Part shown: one piece after another, positions 15,737 to 24,015 of the stretch | Numbering within the stretch: the first letter of the stretch is position 1 | How the letters are laid out: the number at the start of each line of letters is the position of its first letter | From: an uncultured Sphingomonadaceae bacterium | Lineage (GTDB): Bacteria > Pseudomonadota > Alphaproteobacteria > Sphingomonadales > Sphingomonadaceae | DNA length: 64,000 nt | Direction of reading: 5' to 3' | Assembly: GCA_947495985.1 (NCBI GenBank) | Contig: CANMBD010000001.1 | Span: 1 to 64,000, forward strand | The notes under the pieces: model-generated | What the model was told of the DNA's origin: nothing | The model's input: the letters and a program-made list of their open reading frames with translations, nothing else | Database searches by the model: none | Program-made: the position numbers and the translations under genes

Positions 15737-16877
15737 ATGCGCCGAACCGCTCGGCAGGTGTTTCGTATTCGAGGGTCTTTCTGGGCCGCTCGTTCAGCTG
15801 TCTGGCTACAGCATTGAGCTTTGCCTGGCTATGGACCGATAGATCGGTGCCCTTTGGGAAGTACTGGCGTAGCAACCGATTGGTATTTTCATTTGAGCCC
15901 CGCTGCCAAGGGCTTTTGGGATCACAGAAGTAAACATCGATATTCGTTGCAATTTTGAAGCGCTCGTGATCGGACAGCTCCTTGCCTCTATCCCAGGTCA
16001 GAGATTTGTAGAGTTGGCCTGGTAATTTGCCAGCATGTTTGATGAGGGCAGAGACAACATTCTCGGTATCTCTGTTCTTCACTTTGATCAGCATGACATA
16101 ACGCGAATGCCGTTCGACCAATGTAGCGATATAACTGTTTTTAGGCCCAGCTATCAGATCGCCTTCCCAATGGGCGGGAACAGCCCTGTCTTCGACTGAT
16201 GCGGGTCTCTCGCGGATCGAGACCATGTTCTTGATCTGACCCAACTTCTTGCCTTTTAGTGTCGTGTGGCGCGACCGTCGCATGGAGCGTGGAGATCGTA
16301 GATAGGCCAGCAACTCTTTCTCGAGCACGCCACGTGTCTGAATGAACAGGCTGCGATAGATAGTCTCATGAGATATCTGATTGGACACTTGTCTGGGATA
16401 TTGTCTTTTGAGCCATCCTGCAATCTGCTGCGGAGACCACAAGTGCTTTAGTTTGCTTGCAACCGTCCGCCGCAGCATCGGATTGCCAGCCAGCTTACAT
16501 CGTTTGGGGCGGTGTGCCCGGTCCCAAGCCGCTTTGTCAGATGCCGCTGCCCGGTATCGCCTCAAACCGCCGTTACGCTTAATCTCACGACTGATCGTCG
16601 AAGGTGCACGGCATAGGCGCTTTGCAATAGAACGCACAGACATGCCGACCTTAAGGTCACGCGATATCTCTTCGCGTTCCGCCAATGTCAGAGCCAGCCT
16701 TGATCGCTTGCGCTCTGGTGGTCTTATACCGCCGGTTCGCGATATCAAGGGATGTATCGAAGATGAGTCCCTTTCAAAACTCCTCCCAATCGAGCTCATC
16801 GATTCCCCGCGCTGCCAACGGTCCCATATCTCCCGCTTCTGCTCCGCACTAAAATATATCCGCTTCCTATGCTTCAT
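15717..16877 (-). CDS. IS30-family transposase
   Basis: About 386 residues. An N-terminal helix-turn-helix region (LTLAEREEISRDLKVGMSVR, CRAPSTISREIKRNGG) is followed by the DDE catalytic domain: Asp240 in HWEGDLIAGPKNS, Asp296 in LTWDRGKELSDH and Glu330 in GSNENTNRLLRQYFPKGTDL, the IS30 signature. It appears intact. ATG at 16877 has GGAG upstream and is preferred over an in-frame TTG at 16901. Catalyses cut-and-paste or copy-out transposition of the surrounding element. Confidence 0.93.
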   Translation of the reverse strand: MKHRKRIYFSAEQKREIWDRWQRGESMSSIGRSFERDSSSIHPLISRTGGIRPPERKRSRLALTLAEREEISRDLKVGMSVRSIAKRLCRAPSTISREIKRNGGLRRYRAAASDKAAWDRAHRPKRCKLAGNPMLRRTVASKLKHLWSPQQIAGWLKRQYPRQVSNQISHETIYRSLFIQTRGVLEKELLAYLRSPRSMRRSRHTTLKGKKLGQIKNMVSIRERPASVEDRAVPAHWEGDLIAGPKNSYIATLVERHSRYVMLIKVKNRDTENVVSALIKHAGKLPGQLYKSLTWDRGKELSDHERFKIATNIDVYFCDPKSPWQRGSNENTNRLLRQYFPKGTDLSVHSQAKLNAVARQLNERPRKTLEYETPAERFGACVAAIS

Positions 16878-16910
16878 CTTCAACACTCCATCTTCTCTCA
16901 AAAGATTAAA

Positions 16911-16936
16911 GTGTTGCGACGATCAGTTGAAATCAC
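16911..16936 (-). repeat. Right terminal inverted repeat of the IS30-family element
   Basis: On the plus strand it starts GTGTTGCGACGATCAG and ends GAAATCAC. It is the partner of 15711-15736. Confidence 0.85.
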
Positions 16937-16952
16937 CCGCCCAAAGCGGACG

Positions 16953-19868
16953 CTAGAGCGTAGGGCCATCCAAAGCTCGTTCGGGAGATTTGAATATAGG
17001 TTCTGTGGTCGGGAAAAGTGCTTCTTTACGTTTTTCCACCACTTTGATTGCTGGAGTATCTTCATTCGGATTGCTGCTGTTCAAAGGTTGTTTCAATTCC
17101 GGCGCAATATCCAAAGCGGAGAGCTTTCCTCCAATTTGCATCTCAATCCGAACCCGAAGCTTTTCGGAATTATCAACGTGCAGCGTAAAATTTTTCTGAT
17201 GCCGGGATGACAACACATAAAGGAGGCTCTGATTGGACAGATATTTTTCGCCGCTATCCATAACAGTGATCGCATTCTCTACCGTTAAACCCTGCGCTCG
17301 ATGCATGTTGAGCACAAGCGCATGCCCAAGCCGCTTGGCCATCGGATCATTCGCCTCCAGTTTAATCTTGTCGCCATTGTCTTTTTCAAATTGAAGGCGA
17401 TCGTCTTTGATCTGTGTGAGTTTAATGCTCTCACCGTTCGAAAGGCCGCGCTTGTGATCGGTTCCGGTCCACATGAGCTTGTCACCTTCGCGTACGGATA
17501 GCTCCTGCGGAACCATGAGTGCAACGCCCTTGCCATTAGGATGGAGCTTGCTCGGGCGAAAACTGAAGCCGCGCTTGCCGTTGGTTAAATGCACCTTGCC
17601 TTTGGCTTGATCAACCTTTGCGACCTTATAGCTGCCACGACCCAAACCAGTCGCAATATCATCCTTAAATGCATCCAATGTCATTCCTGTTGCATAGCTC
17701 GATGTTTGCCTTAGCTGCGCTCGCGTTAGATTGAGGTTTTCCAACACGTCAAGTTTATGCTCTTTCGCGCCCAATTTGTCTTCTTTGACCAACTCTGATC
17801 GTACCACATCCAGAACCTGGGTTCGGAGCTTGTGGCCGGACGTAAAAAGCGCGGTCTTTTCACGCAATGCATCAGGTAGTGCCAACCATTTCTTTGCAGC
17901 TGCGCTGGCTGGATTAGCATTTTCCTGAACATGCGGTGTCAGCTTTTTAAAGGCAGCTTCAATTTGGCCAGATTGCAAATCCGCGATAGCACTGCGCATG
18001 GCGGGATCACTTTGCCTGACATTATTCGATAGCTGGGATGTAGCGGTCCCCGTCCGCTGCAGATCATAAAACGGTTGACCCGCTTCAATGGAGGGTATCT
18101 GCCGAACGTCTCCGGTCATCACGAGCTTATTGATTTTCAACCGCTCGGTAATTCTCATTAAACCTTGCATATGCCGGTTTGAGATCATGGATGCTTCGTC
18201 CAGCAACAATATGGACCCAGCATATTCTTTGCGGCCTTGATTGATAAGGTGACCTGCAGATTTGCCAATCACGCTTTCATATTGCGTGAGAAACCGAGCA
18301 ACGGTCATGGCCTCAATGCCAGTATCTTCTTGAAGTTTGCTGGCCAGTTGGTTTTGAGAGGTAATTATTTTAATCGGCACACCTTGCTTGTCGGCAATGG
18401 ATTTAACAGCTTTGAACAGCGTCGACTTACCGGTTCCAGCGCCTCCTTGAATAGCCATGAACCGGTCTGGACCGGATAAGATCTCCCGGGCTACATTCAA
18501 TTGTTCCTTGTATAATGGAAAGCCTAACTCATTCCTGGCGAGCTGATCTAATTGTTGCTCTGCTCTTTCAGGCGGAAGGATAGGTTTAGCTTGACCATCG
18601 CCATCTTTGGAAATGGCGATGATGGATTTTTCAATGCGCTGCATCTCCGGTGTTGTGATCTGGCCCGACCGCTTACCTTTGCCTTCAATGAGGGCGCGGT
18701 TACTCGTCAGAGCTTCGATACGATGTTCGATTTGAGAGACATCTGCGCCTTTTTCGGCAAAGTTAAGCGCGCTGCGCAAAAGCTCTTTCTTGGCAAATGT
18801 CGCCTCTCTTTCTCCGAGATGGCGGACACCAGAAGCTACCGCATAGCTGGCTGCCAGTTGCGGTCCGCGGCGCAAGCCTGCCGTGTCTTTAAGAAGCGGA
18901 TCAGGGGTAGAGCGCAGATGTGGAACCAACCTGTCCAACAAGGCTTCACCCCAGGTTCTGATCTTCGACAAAATCCCCCGCTCGCCAGTATTAGCAATCG
19001 AGCGGTCGATAAGCTTTTGGAAATTGTCGCCTCGTAGTGCCGCTTGTTCTTGCCAGTCGGCATGAAGAGCTTGCTGATCGACAGTGCCTTTGTCTTCCCG
19101 GGTCCGGGTTGCAATTTCTCCGCGCCCTTTTGCGGATTGGATACCGAGTTCAGCCGCCTTCTCATTTATATCGCGGTGTCGCGTGCTCCAGGATTCAATC
19201 GTATCCCGAGAAATACCGGCAATCTCGAACATGCCGTTCTTACCGGTAAGCTCTACTTGATAGCCTAGCTTTTCAGCGGCAGCGCGGAACTGTGCATGAT
19301 AAACTGCGCCAAGAAGCATGTTTTCCTTAAACAGCTTGTCATTGTGCAATGCGCACCATTTGCCGTCAGCGCGCTGGGTCATGTTGGCCACGAGTGCATG
19401 CACATGAAGATTGGGATCAAGATTGCGGCTCGCATTATGCTGGAACAGGGCATAGGTCAGGCTGCCAGTTTTCTCTATGTTTTTGCCATTCTTACCCGAA
19501 CGCCCTTCAGCAAGGTATTTCTCGGCCCAGGCCATGGTTTGCTTGACCGCTTCAAAATGGGCCTTCGTCAGGCGCTGATCGCCGCCAACCAACGCCAACA
19601 GAGAAACCGATTTTGGTGCGCTGAAAGCAAGGTCAAAGCCAGGGCGGTGCTTGCCCAGGCCATGGGAGATGGTTTCGCCATTGGGCAGTTTACCCGAAAG
19701 GATGGCCTCAAACGTTTTGGCATCCACATTCCCTTTTAGCTCGAGGGCCTCAGCCCCTTTGCCGGCCCATTCGGAATGTTCGGACAGCTCGCCTTGGGTA
19801 TAATAGCTGTCAGCAGCATAATAGTCTGAAGCACCAGAGGCTGAACCTATGGAGCCGACACTCAGCAT
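16953..19868 (-). CDS. MobF-family conjugative relaxase (TrwC/TraI-type)
   Basis: About 971 residues, the size of R388 TrwC. It starts MLSVGSIGSASGASDYYAAD, with candidate nicking tyrosines at 16-17 and 22-23. The metal-binding histidines are His144 (FQHNASR) and His155/His157 (PNLHVHALVANM). A RecD-like helicase half has Walker A GGAGTGKST (475-483) and Walker B ILLLDEAS (557-558). It nicks oriT, stays bound to the transferred strand and unwinds it. ATG at 19868 overlaps the upstream stop (ATGA); an earlier in-frame start at 19907 is less likely. The stop lies 17 bases from the IS30 element, so the gene is intact. No type IV secretion genes are nearby. Confidence 0.92.
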   Translation of the reverse strand: MLSVGSIGSASGASDYYAADSYYTQGELSEHSEWAGKGAEALELKGNVDAKTFEAILSGKLPNGETISHGLGKHRPGFDLAFSAPKSVSLLALVGGDQRLTKAHFEAVKQTMAWAEKYLAEGRSGKNGKNIEKTGSLTYALFQHNASRNLDPNLHVHALVANMTQRADGKWCALHNDKLFKENMLLGAVYHAQFRAAAEKLGYQVELTGKNGMFEIAGISRDTIESWSTRHRDINEKAAELGIQSAKGRGEIATRTREDKGTVDQQALHADWQEQAALRGDNFQKLIDRSIANTGERGILSKIRTWGEALLDRLVPHLRSTPDPLLKDTAGLRRGPQLAASYAVASGVRHLGEREATFAKKELLRSALNFAEKGADVSQIEHRIEALTSNRALIEGKGKRSGQITTPEMQRIEKSIIAISKDGDGQAKPILPPERAEQQLDQLARNELGFPLYKEQLNVAREILSGPDRFMAIQGGAGTGKSTLFKAVKSIADKQGVPIKIITSQNQLASKLQEDTGIEAMTVARFLTQYESVIGKSAGHLINQGRKEYAGSILLLDEASMISNRHMQGLMRITERLKINKLVMTGDVRQIPSIEAGQPFYDLQRTGTATSQLSNNVRQSDPAMRSAIADLQSGQIEAAFKKLTPHVQENANPASAAAKKWLALPDALREKTALFTSGHKLRTQVLDVVRSELVKEDKLGAKEHKLDVLENLNLTRAQLRQTSSYATGMTLDAFKDDIATGLGRGSYKVAKVDQAKGKVHLTNGKRGFSFRPSKLHPNGKGVALMVPQELSVREGDKLMWTGTDHKRGLSNGESIKLTQIKDDRLQFEKDNGDKIKLEANDPMAKRLGHALVLNMHRAQGLTVENAITVMDSGEKYLSNQSLLYVLSSRHQKNFTLHVDNSEKLRVRIEMQIGGKLSALDIAPELKQPLNSSNPNEDTPAIKVVEKRKEALFPTTEPIFKSPERALDGPTL

Positions 19869-20638
19869 CAGGGTTTTGCCACTATTGGTCCGAATGTGAC
19901 GATGCAATCAAACGGTGTTTCAGACTTTTTCGCTCTCTCCAGGCATTTGCTGTAGCTCACTCTGAAGAACTCATAACCTACCAAGGCGTGTGTTTCTGCA
20001 ATTCGTCGTCCACTATAGATATTGCCTTTTCCAGCCAACAGGTTGGCGGCATCTTGATAGCTGTCGGCGCCCACAATTTCTCTGGCTATCGCTCGAGATA
20101 ACGACCAGTTACCAGGTGTGAGTGCTAGCATCAGAATTGGAATCATTACGCCCACAATACATGCGAAGGAAAGCGACGTAATAGCGACGTTCCGGTCCAA
20201 TGGCTGTGTTGAGACAGAACGCATCGCCTCTATCGCTTGTTTGGAAGTACCAATGTCTTTGGAGAGCGAAACCTTGGCTTCCGAAATATCCTCGCTGATT
20301 GCGTCATATAAGACGGCCAAACGATCCGCATTGTCCGGTTTTTCCTCGATGTTTCGATCTATCAACACGCGTTGTTTGTGCTCTATTCCTGTCACCGAAG
20401 TCTCCAGGTGACCGAGCGTTTCCATGATGGAATCAAACCGCTTTTGCGGAGGATCGGCTTTTGGTTTGGAAGGGGTTTTGTCCTGAGCCTTTATGACCAC
20501 TCTTCCTACGATATCGGCTTCCACAAGCTCACGCGTCCGGGCCGCCATATCGGTCATCAGCTGTTTGCAATGATCTTTATATTGCTGTTTCAGCTTGGCG
20601 GACAGGCGTACTTTGAGTTCGGAAAGTCGGCCGCTCAT
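19868..20638 (-). CDS. Membrane-anchored mobilisation-associated hypothetical protein
   Basis: 256 residues. The N-terminal half is charged and helical, with a coiled-coil look (about 70-150). One hydrophobic helix lies near 152-173 (ITSLSFACIVGVMIPILMLA). The C-terminal domain contains two cysteines. It overlaps the RHH-like gene upstream by 4 bases and the relaxase downstream by 1 base, so all three are one operon. No domain is recognised. Position between an RHH protein and a MobF relaxase suggests an accessory transfer role, possibly docking to a coupling protein; that is inference. Confidence 0.7.
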   Translation of the reverse strand: MSGRLSELKVRLSAKLKQQYKDHCKQLMTDMAARTRELVEADIVGRVVIKAQDKTPSKPKADPPQKRFDSIMETLGHLETSVTGIEHKQRVLIDRNIEEKPDNADRLAVLYDAISEDISEAKVSLSKDIGTSKQAIEAMRSVSTQPLDRNVAITSLSFACIVGVMIPILMLALTPGNWSLSRAIAREIVGADSYQDAANLLAGKGNIYSGRRIAETHALVGYEFFRVSYSKCLERAKKSETPFDCIVTFGPIVAKP

Positions 20639-20934
20639 TCGAGCAGTCTCTTGCGAGCGGCGGACATGAATTTTGCAACACGCTCCGAAATCTTCGCGCG
20701 TGCCGTCTGCCGTTGCTTTTCTGGCATCTGCTCAATCAATTGCTCCAGAGTGGCGCGGGACTTTATGAGCTGTTCAAGGATGATTTCTTCCATCGCTTCC
20801 ATCGGGTTACCAAGCGTGCGTTCGATCAGCTTGGATATCCAGATGCTCTGAGAAATGCCCAAGCTTTCTGTGCGGGCTTTGACTTTTTTAATAGTGTCTG
20901 CTTCCAGATACACCGATATTGGGTGCTTGCTCAT
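20635..20934 (-). CDS. Ribbon-helix-helix-like mobilisation accessory protein
   Basis: 99 residues starting MSKHPISVYLEADTIKKVKA. The first strand (ISVYLEA) and two helices (TIKKVKARTESLG, SQSIWISKLIERTL) match the ribbon-helix-helix pattern of plasmid accessory proteins such as TrwA or TraY. The rest is a long helix. It is the first gene of the relaxase operon and lies directly beside the candidate nic site, as RHH oriT-binding proteins often do. An in-frame ATG at 20949 would add five residues. Confidence 0.7.
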   Translation of the reverse strand: MSKHPISVYLEADTIKKVKARTESLGISQSIWISKLIERTLGNPMEAMEEIILEQLIKSRATLEQLIEQMPEKQRQTARAKISERVAKFMSAARKRLLE

Positions 20935-20953
20935 GTTGATGACTTTCATAATC

Positions 20954-20962
20954 GGGGTGTGG
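20954..20962 (+). other. Candidate oriT nic site
   Basis: GGGGTGTGG matches the bases around the F-plasmid nic site (GGGGTGT/GG) as I remember it. It lies 20 bases upstream of the relaxase-operon start, where oriT is expected. Orientation fits: with nicking after GGGGTGT on the plus strand, the leading strand would run rightwards and the relaxase operon would enter last, as in F. A 9-base match can be chance, so this is tentative. Confidence 0.35.
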
Positions 20963-21066
20963 ACTTGTCTGGATAGTGAGAGCCCTAATTTCGATTCTTC
21001 TTTTCGCCTAAAGCGGTGAGTTGAACGAATACCAGTAGGCTGCTCGTTAAAACAGCTGATTGTCGG

Positions 21067-21264
21067 CTAACCGTTGGTCTCTAGGTTCCTTACCCATGTC
21101 GCAATATCCCTTTGTCGCCAGCGAATACGTCCGAAGCCGATCTTGCAAGGCTGCGGCATCCTTTTTTGCTGAAGCCTCTTGTAGATGCTGGACCTACTCT
21201 TCAGGCCCAAGATCTTCATCACCTGAACCATCGTTAACAGTTTGATAGAATCATCGTCGTCCAT
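21067..21264 (-). CDS. AlpA-family regulator / excisionase-like protein
   Basis: 65 residues starting MDDDDSIKLLTMVQVMKILG. The MerR-like winged helix (VQVMKILGLKSRSSIYKRLQ, then CKIGFGRIRWRQRDIATWV) is typical of AlpA and recombination directionality factors of integrative elements. AAGGAGGAAG sits 3-12 bases upstream of ATG 21264. Such proteins regulate or assist excision of tRNA-integrated elements, consistent with the tRNA-Lys gene 1.4 kb away. No integrase gene is visible. Confidence 0.85.
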   Translation of the reverse strand: MDDDDSIKLLTMVQVMKILGLKSRSSIYKRLQQKRMPQPCKIGFGRIRWRQRDIATWVRNLETNG

Positions 21265-21345
21265 GTCTTCCTCCTTTTGGTAAGGAGTTCGATTATGCAT
21301 AAATCTGGATGTTAAGATGCACCATGTCCGACAAGTGTTGGGATT

Positions 21346-22398
21346 CTAGTCAACAAATCGTGGTATATTTTTGAATTTTTGAATTGTGGCGATCCGATTT
21401 TCAATCGGATTGACTATCGGTTCGTATCGGCCACTCATAAGGTGTAAAAACCAACTTTCTGGAGTTTTTCCTTTTCTACCCTCTACTTCGGCCGGATCTT
21501 CATTGGGGGGTAAGCCATCTAAACTCAGGCGGCACAATTTTATTTCTTCGTGCACCGTTATTTCGCCTTTGTTGAGCAACCTTGTGGCTTCTAACGCTAA
21601 TTCCTTTTCAAATTTTCTTACAATCTGTTCTTTTTTTCCAAACTTTCCATTTGCCGATTTGGTTCTTTTTACCTGTTCTGAGATTGTTTTGAGCGCGATT
21701 CGCACTTTTATCCGTTTGATTCTTTCTCCATCATATAGTTCGGATAAATTATTAAATATCGAGATTAGTTCATCCGCGATTGGTGCGTTCCAAAGGTAAA
21801 AATTGTACCAATCGCCAGACGGAACGACGGTAACAACAATCATCTCCGACGTTTGACTCAGTCCTCGCGCAATTATCAATGGAAACCACTGCGTCTCGAT
21901 AAGGGTTCCTGAAAAATAGGCCTTAATTGGTTGGCGCGTTTCGGGAGTTAAACTCTGACCTATCCTTTGTGGGTCTAGTTCAACCAGTTCATTTTTTTTG
22001 TTTGTCAATGGCGCAAATAAATGCTGCAATTCGTCGTGCAGCTCAAAATGTAAGCTCCTCCAACCATGTTTGAGAGAGAAGCTGCGGTTCCATTTTCTGT
22101 ATTTGCATGCTCTATATATAAGTGCGCAACCCAAAGCGAGAAAACTGATGGCAATCAACGCTAGGTAAACGTTAAGGGACTCCCAGTTGGCCAGTGCCCA
22201 AGACCCGCATAGCAAAAGCAAAAGTCCAAAACTTGCCACAAAGATCGCACCGCGCTGAGTTGATTTCTCCAGTGAGCAAAAATCGTCAAGTTTAAGTTTG
22301 AAAGTTTCGAATGACACATTACTGTTTGTAATTTCTAGGCGTTCGATCAGAAATTCCTTCAGTGGCCTTTCTATAGTTTTTTTCAAACCCCGGTTCAT
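21346..22398 (-). CDS. Hypothetical membrane protein, low-GC, near the tRNA end
   Basis: 350 residues with two transmembrane helices at about residues 50-72 (AIFVASFGLLLLLCGSWALA) and 78-97 (YLALIAISFLALGCALIYRA), flanked by cytoplasmic regions. The C-terminal domain is about 250 residues and mixed alpha/beta, with no motif I recognise. Base composition is visibly more A+T-rich than the core genes to the right, suggesting acquired DNA. It overlaps no other gene. Function unknown. Confidence 0.65.
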   Translation of the reverse strand: MNRGLKKTIERPLKEFLIERLEITNSNVSFETFKLKLDDFCSLEKSTQRGAIFVASFGLLLLLCGSWALANWESLNVYLALIAISFLALGCALIYRACKYRKWNRSFSLKHGWRSLHFELHDELQHLFAPLTNKKNELVELDPQRIGQSLTPETRQPIKAYFSGTLIETQWFPLIIARGLSQTSEMIVVTVVPSGDWYNFYLWNAPIADELISIFNNLSELYDGERIKRIKVRIALKTISEQVKRTKSANGKFGKKEQIVRKFEKELALEATRLLNKGEITVHEEIKLCRLSLDGLPPNEDPAEVEGRKGKTPESWFLHLMSGRYEPIVNPIENRIATIQKFKNIPRFVD

Positions 22399-22610
22399 AG
22401 CAAATGAACTAGATCAAGCAATGATACCGGGTCAACACTATTGCTTGTTAAAATTAGAACAGATGTCTTCGTCAGTCGCCAAAAAAGACTGCTGACGATC
22501 CCCCAAGGGGCATAGCTTTTCGTCGATCGATTTTTGGAGCCTATATGGAGCCTATGGAAAATACTAGGCTCCAAGTTAACATCTTTATCACCATAAGTTA
22601 TTGAAAAATA
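22399..22610. other. Junction between accessory DNA and the tRNA-Lys gene
   Basis: 212 bases with no protein gene. It contains a cluster of short repeats (22536-22572) just inside the tRNA 3' end and a G/C-rich CCCCAAGGGG. No second copy of the tRNA 3' end was found elsewhere in the window. Confidence 0.4.
22536..22572. repeat. Short direct and inverted repeats beside tRNA-Lys (possible recombinase arm sites)
   Basis: GGAGCCTA occurs at 22536-22543 and 22547-22554, and its reverse complement TAGGCTCC at 22565-22572. The cluster starts about 75 bases from the tRNA 3' end. Tyrosine recombinases and their directionality factors bind such arrays beside attachment sites; assignment here is inference. 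Confidence 0.4.
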
Positions 22611-22686
22611 TGGTGAGCCCTGCTGGGTTCGAACCAGCGACCTACTGATTAAAAGTCAGTTGCTCTACCGACTGAGCTAAGGGCCC
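22611..22686 (-). tRNA. tRNA-Lys (anticodon TTT)
   Basis: 76 bases including a genomically encoded CCA (22611-22613). On the minus strand it starts GGGCCCTTAGCTCAGTCGG. The anticodon loop CTTTTAA gives anticodon TTT and the T-arm is GGTTCGAACC. The acceptor stem pairs with one G-U. The 3' end faces the accessory region, the usual orientation for elements integrated at a tRNA 3' end. Confidence 0.95.
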
Positions 22687-22774
22687 ACAACTGCACGCGG
22701 CTATTGCGAAGCGCCTCCCTAGTGGTGCTTGGCCACCGGGTCAAGCGGCTTTGGGATGTTTTAGCTGGAATTTA

Positions 22775-23257
22775 TCACAGGCCTTTGCGGGAAGCAATTT
22801 GTGCAATCGTCAGGCCGGTCACCGGGTCGCGCCACTTGGGCGCGATTTCGGCAGCTGGCTGCAGGACAAAGGCGCGCTCCCGCATCATCATGTGAGGGAT
22901 TGTCAGTCTTGGATTGTCTCTGGAAAAAGCGCCTTCACTCCATAATATAATGTCGAGATCGAGCACCCTTCGTGACCATGGCTGCCCGCGTCTTGTGCCA
23001 AAGCGTGATTCGATGGTCTTCAAAAGCGTTAGCAATTCGTCCGGAGGAAGGCCCGTACTTATGATCGCAGCAGCATTGGCATAAGCACGGTTTGATGGGC
23101 CGACTGGTCTGGAAGAGAGAGTTGCCGAATATTTCAAGACGGCCAGGCCCTGTTGTTCAAGCGCGGTCAAAGCCGCTGAAATGACTCTGGCGGGAGGTCC
23201 ATGCCGGACATGGCGCTGGTTGGAGCCCAAGGCTATCAGGAAGCGGGTCTCGGGCAC
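22775..23257 (-). CDS. folK: 2-amino-4-hydroxy-6-hydroxymethyldihydropteridine pyrophosphokinase
   Basis: 160 residues. Transfers pyrophosphate from ATP to 6-hydroxymethyl-7,8-dihydropterin in folate synthesis. Visible signatures: FLIALGSNQRH at the N-terminus, SSRPVGPSNRAYANAAA, the FolK signature QPWSRRVLDLDIILW and IPHMMMRERAFVLQPAAEIA. First core gene to the right of tRNA-Lys. No folP or folB neighbours; folB is at 58.2 kb. Confidence 0.95.
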   Translation of the reverse strand: MPETRFLIALGSNQRHVRHGPPARVISAALTALEQQGLAVLKYSATLSSRPVGPSNRAYANAAAIISTGLPPDELLTLLKTIESRFGTRRGQPWSRRVLDLDIILWSEGAFSRDNPRLTIPHMMMRERAFVLQPAAEIAPKWRDPVTGLTIAQIASRKGL

Positions 23258-23363
23258 TTTGCTCCTCGGTTCTTAATTGCAGATAGCGCTAAACTAACGG
23301 TTTAAACGTCAGAAAACCGCTGCTACCATGGAAAGACAATAAGGCAAATGCAGGAGCAATATT

Positions 23364-23945
23364 ATGGGCGTTCGACATGTTGGCGGGGGTGGCGCCACAT
23401 TGCTACTGGCCGGGTTGGCCCTTTCCCTAACTGCTTGCGGTGGTAACAGTGCCAGTTCTGAACTGGAACCCGCCGAAAGCATCGCACGGGCCGATCTGAT
23501 CAGCGCAGATGATAGGCGATATGGTGAAGTCATAATTGGTGAGGGTGATGGCGGCCTGATTGTGCAAATTACTGCGGAAGGCCTGGCACCTGGGCCGCGC
23601 GGGGTTCATATTCACGAAGTAGGAAAATGCGAGGGACCTGACTTTAAATCAGCCGGCGGGCACTGGAATCCCACAGGAAGAGAGCATGGATTTGACAATC
23701 CTCAGGGCGCGCATATGGGCGATTTCTTTAACCTTGATATTGGTGAGGATGGCAGGGGTTCAGTAGAAGCGACGATAGATGGCGCTGCCCTGAAAGAAGG
23801 GGATAACGCCTTGATGGATGCGGATGGCGCGTCTTTTGTGGTACATGCCGGGCCGGATGATCTAAAAACCGACCCTTCGGGGGAAAGCGGCGGCCGGATC
23901 GCCTGCGGTGTTTTCGAGTTACAGAAATTTGAACCAACCAGATAG
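23364..23945 (+). CDS. sodC: Cu/Zn superoxide dismutase-family lipoprotein
   Basis: 193 residues. A lipoprotein signal ends in LTAC with Cys25 as lipidation site. The Cu/Zn-SOD fold shows HIHEVGKC (His82, His84, Cys89), SAGGHWNP (His100), further metal ligands His108, His117 and Asp120 and the C-terminal GGRIACGV with the partner cysteine. HAGPDDLKTDPSGESG near residue 161 supplies the last copper His. It would dismute superoxide in the periplasm, anchored to a membrane. Confidence 0.9.
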   Translation: MGVRHVGGGGATLLLAGLALSLTACGGNSASSELEPAESIARADLISADDRRYGEVIIGEGDGGLIVQITAEGLAPGPRGVHIHEVGKCEGPDFKSAGGHWNPTGREHGFDNPQGAHMGDFFNLDIGEDGRGSVEATIDGAALKEGDNALMDADGASFVVHAGPDDLKTDPSGESGGRIACGVFELQKFEPTR

Positions 23946-24015
23946 TGATTGGGCAATTGCTGTCACGCCGAATTTTTTGAATTCCAGAATATCTTTTTAG
24001 CTGTCGGGGGGTCGC

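Larger units (their letters stand above)
15711..16936 (-). mobile_element. IS30-family insertion sequence
   Basis: About 1.23 kb, with one transposase gene filling almost the whole element. The 26-base terminal inverted repeats are at 15711-15736 and 16911-16936 and differ at only two positions. The left end reads GTGATTTCAACTGATCGCTG; the right end, on the minus strand, GTGATTTCAACTGATCGTCG. The transposase stop codon lies inside the left repeat. Outside the element the flanks are mirror images (GCTTTGGGTGGG left, CCCGCCCAAAGC right), so it sits at the centre of a palindromic repeat. The exact outer base is uncertain by a few G/C positions. Confidence 0.88.
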
